The position numbers were made by a program, and so were the translations under genes. From Membranipora membranacea (taxonomy: Eukaryota; Bryozoa; Gymnolaemata; Cheilostomatida; Membraniporidae), in the NCBI GenBank assembly GCA_914767715.1, contig OU612065.1, positions 870,001 to 934,000 of the forward strand: 64,000 nucleotides of DNA, read 5' to 3'. Each line of letters opens with the position of its first letter. The stretch's first letter is position 1. The notes beneath the pieces are model-generated. The model made no database searches. It saw nothing but the letters and a program-made list of their open reading frames with translations, and was not told the origin of the DNA. Below, piece after piece: positions 1 to 11,300 of the stretch.

Positions 1-2621
1 GGGGAATGCCACGTGTCTCAGCGGGTCTGGTTTGTTGTTCTTCGCTAACTCTAGTGATGTTATATAGCAGCTGGCTAACTTTTCAGGACGAACACTCTGA
101 GGTCCTACTGTGTGGATCACATCTATAAAGAAGCACAGAATATGTGTCAGAAAGCTTAGTGTGTCCATGACTGAAGAAGAGATAACCTTACCACTGATTG
201 ATTATTTATTTGTCACACAATTTTTAACAAAAAATTGGCGAGATATAACTTAGATTGCCACTCTGTGAATAAATAGTAAAAAATAAGAGGATGATACTAA
301 AAAAATAAAGTCTACGATAAAAGCAGTTTGCTCCTCAAGATCTACTCTCAGGAACCAGCTATCACAGTATTGATAAAATTGATATATAGTGTCTAATAAA
401 ACTGTTATGATTAATTGATAATTGTTGCTTCTTGGGATTGGAAAAATAGTTTATAGAAAGTTTACAGATAACAGAGTAGTTTGTTACAGTTATCAGATAA
501 ATATGCAGGCATTGGATAGATACTCAACTGCAACAATTAATGTTGATTTATCAGACAATAGTAAATATCTTATCTGTTTTCAGTAAAGGCATCAGTTACA
601 ATAAAAGATTTCGTCTACAAGATAATCTATATTGGCCTGTAGGAGTAGGAGGTCTTTTAGTTGATTAGAGCACACAAGTGGTTAATATTGTGGGTTCAAA
701 CCCAACTGGCCACAGGGGATTGGTTGGCCCCCAGGTATGATCAGACCTGCCTGCAATCAGAGAGCAATCTGGTGCTATCTAATATAATTGCATCCTTGCG
801 CCTATGCTTTGGGATTTGGCGTGTGATAAGACCCCTTGAATTTTTCATCGCCCATCTTCTTTTCATCAATTTGGGAGCAAAATATTACAAAAAGCAAAAC
901 ACCTGAATGCTGAATTTATATTGGTGCAAAAAACATTTAGTCACATCTAAATCATATGTATAAGATAGAGAACTGAAACTGGTTACATAAATGATGATAA
1001 CACATCACATAATTATTACAATGCTGCTAAGATTATAAGTGATAAGTATACTAACATCGAGCCGGTAGATTATAACCTCCTGTTATCTTAGCGTCTCCAG
1101 TTTCACATCTACTACGATATCCACCTGGTAAACTCTCACACTCCTTTTTAAGTAGAGGACCAGCCGCTCTGTGTATGGCTCCGTCAACTGTATCAATATA
1201 TAAATGTGTGATCAGGAGACTGCCATAGCAACAATTGTGACAGTGACAATGAGCGACAGGTACGGCCAAGTGATCAAACCATGTGTGACAGCTTTGAGTG
1301 CTTGAACTTCAAATCAGGCAAAGATAATGACACCCTGATTTGACTTCAGCTGGCCTGAGCTAGCTCTGCTTTGTTAAAATGCAGTGTAATTGTTTCATTT
1401 CGGTAAAGTCTAGTTTATATTCTTAGATAGGACTTTAAAGTTGTAGATGCAGTGTTGTATGTATAAGTATCATAATATGATAATATATATATATTACCTC
1501 CACCACCTCCTAGTAGTGTAGAGTTAGCAGCGTTTACTATAGCATCTATCTCTAGCTTAGTTATATCTCCCTCCCATATACATATCTTATCTGATATTTC
1601 TCTCTCAGTTCCTGAACGAGCTTTGAATAAAGAAAAGTCATCTCATTTGACTATTCACAAATACCCAACGACAAATGAATACTGTAGCTGGATAAATCAC
1701 AAACCTGAACAAATCATACGACAGTAATTGAAGTGAGTCTTGTAATGTGATGTTGTGTTATGGACGTCGAATGAAACAAACAGCCTCTGTCAAATAGACA
1801 AAGATGATAAACAACATCCAGAGAATAATCATGACTTTACAGCGAGAAAGACTTGCACTCTGGCACTTCATCGAATGTGTTCAGTCAAACGCTACCCAAA
1901 ACTGATGTAAACAGCAATGAACTATTTAAATATAAAATATTACACCTTGCTTCAGTTTATCAGCTCCTCGAAACACTTCCTCAATGAAGGGGATTGTGTG
2001 CTGGCTTTTCTTACTGAAGAACTCGCTTCTTTTTTTATCAGACATACCCAACATTTCCTCTGTAAATAAATCAGTAATCAATAATAACAATACTAATAAA
2101 GATACATCTTCACTAAGCAATGACCGAACATCTCCATACACACAGAGGTAAGTATAGGCTCAGTGAGTATTCCTGTATTCACTTGTTAGGTTATAACCTG
2201 GATTCACATTATATACACAATTATTTATTTGAAACTTTAATGGTGTATACACTATGCAGCATACTATATAGGCCTACTGGATATAGTATAGAGTATACTA
2301 TATAATAGTGTACAGTGTATAAACAGCATATTTACCTTTTTCTCTTTGCCAGCTCTGGGCAGACGAAGAATGTTTCTTCAGTTGGTGATTATCTCCCCAC
2401 TTATCTGCCTCTCTTCTATCACCTCCATATCTATCAGTATGATCCCAGGTAGACCCATGGTCAGGTGCAGAGTAGGTAGATCCTTGACCAGATGTAGTGT
2501 ATCCATGAGCTCCTGTTTTGTAGCCTTTCTGACGGTCTGGAGGCTGATGTGAATCACTTCCTCCCTTCTGATGACTTCCTCTCCCTTTACTCCCCTTTTT
2601 AAATTGGTCGCTGTGACTCAT
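1..2621 (-). CDS. MACROD: MACROD1/2-type mono-ADP-ribosylhydrolase (macrodomain), 3' part cut by window edge
   Basis: Five exons on the minus strand: 2336-2621, 1946-2059, 1498-1620, 1056-1187 and 1-122 (continues off the left edge). All introns are GT-AG and phase 1. About 259 residues are visible. Residues 1-95 are a Gly/Ser/His/Asp-rich, low-complexity stretch. Then comes a short basic helix ([11 protein letters not shown]) like the segment before the macrodomain in MACROD1 and MACROD2. The macrodomain follows: [21 protein letters not shown] across an intron to [13 protein letters not shown], then [13 protein letters not shown] and VIHTVGP. These are the ADP-ribose loop and the catalytic Asp region of the family, which removes mono-ADP-ribose from acidic residues and hydrolyses O-acetyl-ADP-ribose. 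A few extra residues sit before AKITGG compared with the human proteins. Whether it is orthologous to MACROD1 or MACROD2 cannot be decided here. The start ATG lies 5 nt after a good acceptor, so an upstream untranslated exon is likely. Confidence 0.93.
123..1055. other. MACROD intron
   Basis: Intron between the two leftmost visible MACROD exons, phase 1 on both sides. Apart from the SINE at 645-870 I see only AT-rich unique-looking sequence. Confidence 0.8.
645..870 (+). repeat. tRNA-derived SINE, copy 1
   Basis: A polymerase III-like head has an A-box-like TAGTTGATTAGAGC and a B-box-like GTGGGTTCAAACCC, spaced as in a tRNA. It is followed at 712-770 by a body starting GGGGATTGGTTGGCCCCCAG. 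The same body recurs on the minus strand at 62129-62185 behind a different tRNA-like head, so this is a dispersed SINE family. It lies in the last visible MACROD intron. The weak open frame here is not coding. Confidence 0.7.
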
Positions 2622-5382
2622 CGTGGTCTGTAGGAAAAAATGGTTAGGAACTGGAGCAATAAATGCTGAAATAATATAAGGCTGTTATACATGAGTCATG
2701 TTAGGTGTAGTATACCTCTCAATGAATAAAAGCATGACATTTTTCTGGGAAGGTTGCCAAGCAATCTTTCCAAAAAGTTGATACATTTTACCAACTTTTA
2801 GTAAAGTCACAAAGTACCTGAACAAAATTTATCCCAATGAGCATGGCCACCTTCGAAGAAAATTCTCACAAAACTTTTGATCTCCATCCACACCTCTGGG
2901 ATAAATATTAACAGAAGTTCAAAATGATGTGTCTAAATTGGATCCAGTGAATGCCACAGCTTGATGCTCTAGCAGATTTTAGTTGGTCGTATGTCTTTTC
3001 TTAGTTAGGGTAAACTTACATGATTTATGGTATCAGGTATGAAAAGAAGAGCTCTTGTTGACCTGATCGAGGAGATGATGCCAACCGATAGTAACAGTTT
3101 CATTGAGTTTGACACTCCCTTATATATCCTTTTTCTAAGTTATAATCATAAATGAGAATCGATGAAAAAATTGATTCACTGAAGTATCCAAAAAATACAT
3201 GCATGAACTTCCAAGCCTGTACTTTTCACATGTCTAGTATCAACCCCCCCCCCCCCCAAAACAACATTGGGTTGTTGATACTGGACAAATCAAGCAGTTA
3301 CAACAAATTACAGATTTTCAAACCCGGGGGATGATGAGTATCAGATTTTAGGAGGCTGTATACATGGGATCCAATGTGTTGGTTCTGATCGGATGGGAGG
3401 GGGGGGGGGTTTGGTTCATAGGCATCTGGAGTTACAAGCATGTATACTTTGCGATGTCCATGATCATAGTGGACATTGGCAAAGTATGATCGTAACTCCA
3501 GATGCCTATAGTTTGGTTGCCAATGCTAGGTCATTATTGATAATTGTGACTTGTGGGATATTGCATAAGATGAAAATGTTGTGATCTAGTAAGCTGGGAC
3601 GGATTTAACAGAACTCAAAACGTTTTTGATAGCAAACAAACGCTCTGCCAATCGCAACATCAAGGCAATTGATGTAGTTTATCATTAAACAGGATATGGC
3701 CAACTCATTAGGTACTTTCAGCTAAGCACTAACTGACCTAGAATTGGCTCTTTCAACCAACCAATGTTATAGCCTACATCAGGGAGAATGCATACATACA
3801 TATATACATACATCACACAAAAATGATCAAAATTTTGTTTTTGGGAGTTTTGAATACTTAGTGTTTCAATGGTTGTCAAAAACTGTATTCTGACTGAGTG
3901 ATAACACCATTTCTAATGTTCCACATATAAGCACATGCACTGGTCACTGGTGGACACCACCAACCACAGTCACACAGTCAGTGTCAGTGGCAGTGCTGTG
4001 AGCGAAGCATACAGGCCTACTAGTACTTGTTTTGTTGTCTTGTGGTCACAGTCACATCATTGGTCATATCTCATTTCACCAGTTCACAGTTGTGCTTTCA
4101 TTTTAATCAAGGAACTGTAGGCTTCTTCTGGATATAGTAAGGTTGCCTGAGTATTTATTGTTTATAAAATGGTTTTGATTGCTCTCAACACTGATGCTTT
4201 AGGCAGTTCCTTTTTGTCCACAGACTTTTTCTAAATGCAAGTAATTACAATGTATGGTTTTCCCAGTTGACTGTTGTCTCAATATAAAATTATTTGGCAC
4301 CAAAGTCAACTATAGGAATTCGTCATCAATTGTCTCAAAATGTAGGACAACAGGCTATACATTTCTTTACAGTAAGGTAATAAAGCCAATTGTCTTGGGC
4401 CATAGTTATAGTATTTAAGTTTAAGTGGAGCAAACTCCAATTACCACTCAAAATCTTTTACTTTAGACAGGTATCTGATAGACTGAGAGCCAACGCATCG
4501 ACAAATCTGGTGATGTCACTAGCACCTCCATCAAAATGTGAACAAGTTTGTTCCCTCTGTGGATGGGATATTTTAAAAGCTGAGTATTAAGGTATTAAGG
4601 GGGGGGGGGGATGGGGGGAGGTGGAATTAACTTAGTGAAATTAACTTAGACTTCTGCAGAATCATACCCAGTGACAATTCAATATAATACACTGCCCCCA
4701 CTTATAACCTGTTGTAGAGAAGCATAATGTGATCGTGTGGCCCTGTTACAATTGTTTTATACTGATCATTAATGAATGAAACCTGTAACTGCAGATCTGA
4801 ACTGAATGTAAATTACTACTCTTCAAATCAGTTAATAAGCAGACCATCGATAGAGCATGTTAAACTTCAGTTACACTATTTAGGTCTTAATGAGACTAAG
4901 AGCAAGGAGTAACCTGTCACTCCTTGCTAAGAGATGATCAAACTCATATATCCAAAGCTTAGCCATCTTTTATTTATTTCACAGACCTGAGTTTCTAAAT
5001 TCACTGATTATCTTATGCTTATTTACATATATACATTAATTAAATATAATAAGAGATGTAATAAAATATATGCTTATCTCAAGGTATGGCAACGTTGTAA
5101 AACATTCGAATTAGTTTGGCAAAGTGAAAGCGTAACAGAAAAGTAAAACACTAAGAATGGTTTTGAAATTTGATACTCGATCTGCAGATCGGAACTGAAG
5201 GCAAAAAATTTTGCATATAGCTTGGGTGCTAAACATGTGTGGTGTTTGGATCAGCTGAATAAATATACATCGCAAAAATAAAGTTAGAAATTTAAATATA
5301 CTGTATTTAAGTGAGATTGATGAGCCTCCGTAACGAAAACTTCCAGTTTATCATCGCAATCAGTGAGATGATCATCTCCTTG
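2622..5382. other. MACROD-CYLD intergenic region
   Basis: Between the MACROD start codon and the CYLD stop codon, both on the minus strand. It should hold the MACROD promoter and leader exon and the CYLD 3' UTR. Visible contents are a C14 tract near 3244, a G10 tract near 3401, the foldback element at 3417-3511, a G10 tract near 4600, and a dispersed repeat piece at 4539-4575. A 10-bp stem (AGCAAGGAGT with ACTCCTTGCT) lies near 4900-4930. A reverse-complement AATAAA cluster near 4970 could be the CYLD poly(A) signal. No credible extra gene is seen. Confidence 0.7.
3417..3511. mobile_element. Foldback element (MITE-like hairpin)
   Basis: Near-perfect inverted repeat of about 45 bp per arm: ATAGGCATCTGGAGTTAC on the left is matched by its reverse complement ending at 3509, and the arms continue inward through ATACTTTGC and ATGTCCA. 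The element is flanked by the direct repeat TTTGGTT (3410-3416 and 3512-3518), a possible 7-bp target-site duplication. No coding capacity. Confidence 0.7.
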
Positions 5383-8300
5383 TCATGATTGAGAAAGGCA
5401 GTAGAAATATATATATCCATCACTGACAATTCTCTTTATATTAGAGGGGACAGCTTCAAAGTCTTTGGCTACGCTCTCAAATCCAGCCTTAGATAACCAG
5501 TATGTGAGGTCTTCGACAGGATATACCGCAGGGATTATCTTGTCTTCTATAATAACAAATATCCATACATGTTTCTATTTTTCTACTTTTACTAATTTCA
5601 TATAACATAATATCATGTGTGTGGTAAACCACAGAATGTGAATTCTGTGCATGGGCTTGTAAGTGGGCACACAACTATAAGATGTAGCTTAGTTTCAAAA
5701 TAACTCCAAGTGATTAATGGGATGTTATTCATAGCTTATGCAAGCAGTAAGTTGGTAATGTAAGGATCGTTTGAGTTATTGGCAATGGTGGCCTTGAAAT
5801 CACCAAGACACATGGTCAACAGCAGTTTCACATAAATATTGATAACATCATAACAGTATGATTGGATATTATTCAGATCTACAGTGTGCTATCCTGACAA
5901 TGTATCCTCCGTCGCGTCAGCAGCACATAGCACTCACCTCGGCGATGAGCCATACTATCAAAGAAGAGCCACTTGGAATCATCCTCCAGACTCGTTCTAG
6001 TGAATGTCACATAATGTGATGTGTCTATACATATAACTGAGTAAAGCTTCATGCTCACAGGGGCGTATAACAGCTGAGAATCACCCCCTCCATCCATCTC
6101 CTCTAACAGTCTCAGGTTTATAGGCATATGACCAGCGCGCTTATCATGCCTGTGTACCTGAATATATTTAGATATATATATTATTATATATTATTAAATA
6201 GATATATGAGCCAATATGATATGATATCTACCTCCTCTCTACATATTTCATCCCATCATGGGATATACAGAAACATCAGTGATATCCTGTATTTCACAGG
6301 TACATGTCACAATATGGGAGTTGTCTTATTTAATTATCAGGACAGGCAACTAACAAATTGTTGTAAACGTAACACATATCGCCTCCATATTGACATTTTT
6401 TACTTATTATTGACTGAGATCTTAGATGATCATTACACTGTTAATGCTCTACAAGTGATTGGTACTCACTGTGTTAGAGCAGTCGTGACAGAATGTCGAT
6501 TTCTTCCATTCGTTCTCGGAGGCGTAACATTCTGGACATTCCCACAATGCTTGTTCTCCGCATACATAACAACTCCGAGCAGCTAAATAATAGACCAACA
6601 CATTAACTCATCTTAGAAACTATGATAAAATAACAGTACATGATGTCTACGACTGGATCAGATATCATAGTTATCCCGAGTAGCGTTATGTGTTATTGTT
6701 TTTTATGTATAGAGGAGTTCTTCTTTGTTTATGGGGAAAGATAACTCCCTCATATGTGATCTTTTTGGTGACACATTTGATCAAGGCCTGATTTGATTTG
6801 GTGATTGAGAAGTTGACTTAAGAGGGCAACAGCATAGATGGAGGAGCCCACTTTCATATTAAAATGATCAAGTATTTGATATTTTTTCTCATCTTATTAA
6901 TTTTGATCTATAAGAGAATTTAGAGGTACTAGAAGAGACAGACATTAACGAGGTCAGTTTCTCACCTCCCTCTAGTATATCAGTGATATCCAGCTCAAGA
7001 GTAGGCAGGATCTTGTCATACATACGGAAGTCTTTACCAAACCTGGGCATATGTAGTAATAAGTACGATGGAGCTTGTTTAAATTTGAGCTGTTCTTGAG
7101 CGCACGAATGTTCCAGTAGCTGCTGAACTGTAGGGAATGCTATTCTAGCATCCTTCTCAGCCAACAGGTGAAATGTGTGACACGATTGGCCATTGCTGTA
7201 AAAATTAGAATAATATTCTAGTTATTAACAATATTCACATCTCATTGGAGAATGTCAGGTTGAGATAATCTATCAGTAAGACTTTGCCTAATAAAATTAA
7301 TTACAGATGCTTCTGTTTGCCAATAATAAACTCATGTCCATATATATGATTGTGACTCACATTTTCGTTGTTCGGCTGGTTGGTTATACTGTTACAGTAT
7401 CACTACCATCAGGCAATGTCTCTGTTACAGTATCACTACCAACGGGCAATGTCTCTGTTACAGTATCACTACCAACGGGCAATGTCTCTGTTACCGTATC
7501 ACTACCATCGGGCAATGTCTCTGTTATATACAGTATCACTACCAACGGGCAATGTCTCTGTTACAGTATCACTACCATCGGGCAATGTCTCTGTTACAGT
7601 ATCACTACCAACGGGCAATGTCTCTGTTACAGTATCACTACCAACGGGCAATGTCTCTGTTACAGTATCACTACCATCGGGCAATGTCTCTGTTACAGTA
7701 TCACTACCAACGGGCAATGTCTCTGTTACGTTCTCTGTCAACGATATGACTTTTAAAAGTCAATCTCTTCCAATTTCTTGTCAAAGAAAAATTAATCAAA
7801 ACATACCTGAGTTGTAAGGATGGAGGCACCTTGAAAACATTGTCTAGAACAAGATTTATAAACTCTTCTGGATCCTTTTCTTCGCGCCTCAAACCTTTCA
7901 CCATCCCCAGATCATCAAGCAGTTTCCTCAATTTATGCATTGCATCTTTAACCACCAATCCATTCCTATCAACGAAATAAATGAAAGAGGTTTAACTGAG
8001 TTGATCTCATCTTCAAGAGAAAACAACTAAAACATGTGCTATTATCAAAGAAGCTTAGTCCCTGGTACATAAAATAGTCAAGGTACACACCTTGTAGGGA
8101 GAGTACACTGGATGAACATAGTTTCGTTTTAATGAAGCTAACAGTATTAACTATGTATGACAGAGTATAGGTGGAGTGTTAGACATGTACTTACTTGCGC
8201 AGAGGGTTGACGATATTACACCTGAGTACTCTCTGTATATCACATAGATTAGGTATATGAGCTGAGGCTGCCAGTGAGGACGTCAGTAACAGCTTATCAA

Positions 8301-11300
8301 ACACACATGAGAATGAGAACATTGCGTAGATAGATGCGTCCATATAACAGGAGTTACGATCTCCCTGTATACCTCTCCAGGAGCCTACCAGGTGTGTACT
8401 ACAATCATAATCTGCCGATGATGGTGTCACCATACCTTCTATAGATACTATGTTACGAGTAGGCGATGATACTTTGGATGGTGACAAGTGCACTACAATA
8501 AATACAGTTAATTCCTGTTATAGCAAAATTCATCAATAGTTGGGCTAAAAATAGATTTTGTTCTAATTGCAAATTCTCAAATTTCACCCTGGGCTGACCC
8601 TGGAGAATTTCCATTTTATTTTCAATATTTGCAGCAGAAATTGATTCCGTCTATTACACATCTCAGTAACTTGTTTGCTCATGTTGACATATTTAAGGTA
8701 GGTATGATAGGTCTAGGCAGCCAGCCTGCCTTCTCATTGCTCAGGTACAAAACAGCCCGAGATATTACCCTGTGGCCTGCGCTTATCAAACTATCGGTGG
8801 TGGTCGGTCAGTACAGAGTAAATACATACTCATGACAACTTATTATAAGCTTGCGGCCGTATCTAGTCACAAGACTTGAGGAGTAAATCAGTAATGGACA
8901 GTGTCCACTGAGAAATGGTCGCTAAATATTCTAACATTTACATCACAGTCATCTCAATCAATATCTTACCATTATTATTACAATTCTCTGAGGGATTCAA
9001 CACTTCACATTTTCTCAAATTAACAAACATGATATCATTTGTGGAGCTCTTGACCAGCCTCTCATCGCCATACCATCCATTAGAGCACGAGTCGTTCGGT
9101 TCTCTCTACAAAAACAAAACACATCTCATGGCTGACATTTAGCTTAGATAAAGCATCTATTATTTCCGTGAATTGATAACACAACAGGCTGGAATCGGCA
9201 GCAAATAGATGAGAGCGGTGAGAGGAACACAATCCATTCACAAATGTGAGACCTTCTCTGGCTGCACACAGAATCAGAGGGAGGGCTACTATTACACAGA
9301 CACAGCAGACGTCTCGGATCGCCCTAGACTAGACTGGGTGTAGTGCCGACTCGCTCGCTTACATACATGTTCATATATACAAACATACATAGGTTAAGTT
9401 TAGATTATTGACTTTTGCGTATAAACACCAGTTTTCCATTGGGTTTCTTTGCAAGCTACCACTGAGATTTAATTGAAAAGGATATCTAGTATAGTTTACC
9501 TAATAACAACACAATAAACAAATCATGCCCTCAGGCTGTAGCCTTACGATGAGTGAGATGTGACTATTCTAGGTAAATTACGCCACAACTACAAAACGAA
9601 GTAATACAAACCATTTTCACCCCTGCAAAGTATCGTCCTGTTTTAGAGAGCTCATATCCGATCCACTTGACTGTACCGGGCTGGTTATCTATAGATACTG
9701 CTGTCCCCTCTCTGACATCACTACCCCGTGGTGTCTCCCTACACACTCTGGATGTATACATGTCTGCTTCTGACATATTTATTATTATATCCTTATCACC
9801 ACCGCTGCCGCCACTGCGATGTTGAGGAGAGGTTTTTACATCCTGTCTTATCTTGGTACGGCGACGTGAGGGAGATGTATGTGGGATGTTGTAGTTAGGT
9901 GACTGTTTGTGATTTCTGTTAGCGTTATTGTTATAGTTAGCCTGAGGCTCGTAGTGATTGTTGGGTGGATATAGTGGACTGTGGTTACTACGCGATGGTG
10001 ATGAATGTGAGTCTGATCCTTGACTAGAACCATCACAGCTTCTAGGTGATATACTGCCTACAGAACTCGGCCTATGATTACTCACTATAATATAAAGAAT
10101 AATATCATTATAATATATAACAGTAACATTGTCACCTCCAGTCCTCCGAGCTCCCCCCTACTCAGGAGGACTGCGAGGTCTGGTGAGATCAGTATCCAGT
10201 CTCACAGATACTCGGCTATAGAATCAGAGCATGCTCCATGTGAGCCACATTGGTCAGACTAGATCATTTACAGAGAGTAGTACTATAACAACAAAACAAG
10301 CAATCAGCAATCAAAACGATCTCTTCCCTGTGATTACAGTGTTTCAGTAATGATTCAAATTCAGTTATGATTCGAGTGGTTGGCAGCTGAGAGAATTGAT
10401 TTATTATCATACCCGGTACTAAGAGACTGCAGCAGCCACCTTCAGTAGTAGAACAGGGTATAGGTGCTTTAGTCTTGGAGTTACTGGCCCTGATATGTGA
10501 AGGACTGAGAGACACTGTCGGGGGGTATGCTGTTCGTCTCGGTGAGGTCTTACTCGGATTACTCAGGCTATCATTACTACTGGTACCGCAGCTGTCTATA
10601 GACGTCTCACAAAGACTAGTAACAGCCTCACAGTTACTAGACTTAGCCTGTCTGTACTTCACACCCTGTCCGTTGTGCAGAGAATGTGTCGGTGACACAA
10701 CCAAGCTTGATGGTAGCCTATCAGCTTTATTTGGTAGAGGTGGTCTGGGTTTGGAGTGATTTATATCATTAGTGGTAGCAGTTTTATATGAAGCACCATG
10801 AGTAATTTGGGTAGTGTTATCTACTGAGTCCATGACTGCCGAGTCGATGGCTAGGTCCCTCAGTATGTGATCAGCGTTGTCCTCTTCTATCATACAAGAT
10901 GATACTGCTATCAGGCCACCTGCGGCTGTCACCGGTTTACCTGCCGCTGTGACTGGTTTACCTGCGGCTGTCACCGGTTTACCTGAGGCTGTCACTGGTT
11001 TACCTGCGACAATCAGAACAGACCTCATTACAAGTACTCATTATCAAATATGATTCAGCACATTATGATTCCAACACAGAAAGAGCAAATCAATTTTACG
11101 CTAAAAATAAATGCCAATATACATCGCTATTATTTTTAATTACAGAGCTGAATTGAGTAGACATCTGTCTACATAGAATGACCATGAATACCAGGGTTTC
11201 AGCTTCTCTTAAATCCCATTATCAGTTTAGGAACTTTATTGGCAAAAACGATAGCGTTTATTTTCAATTAGCCAGTGACAGATTAGAAATTTACACCAGA

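Noticed and set aside
661-906. 81-codon plus-strand frame near the left edge
   Set aside because: It coincides with the SINE and its flanks. The apparent peptide is a translated tRNA-like head.
6121-6157. Shorter acceptors for CYLD exon 11
   Set aside because: Acceptors further in either hit a stop or drop residues. The one at 6157 gives VHRHDKRAGH, which aligns with VHLHPKRLNH in human CYLD.
6128-6586. 152-codon plus-strand open frame
   Set aside because: It runs antisense across two CYLD exons (6470-6582 and the edge of 5938-6157) and the intron between them, with no known family features.
7307-7817. Overlapping open frames of 65-149 codons on both strands
   Set aside because: They are produced by the 33-bp minisatellite within a CYLD intron. 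The unit length, a multiple of three, keeps frames open without selection.
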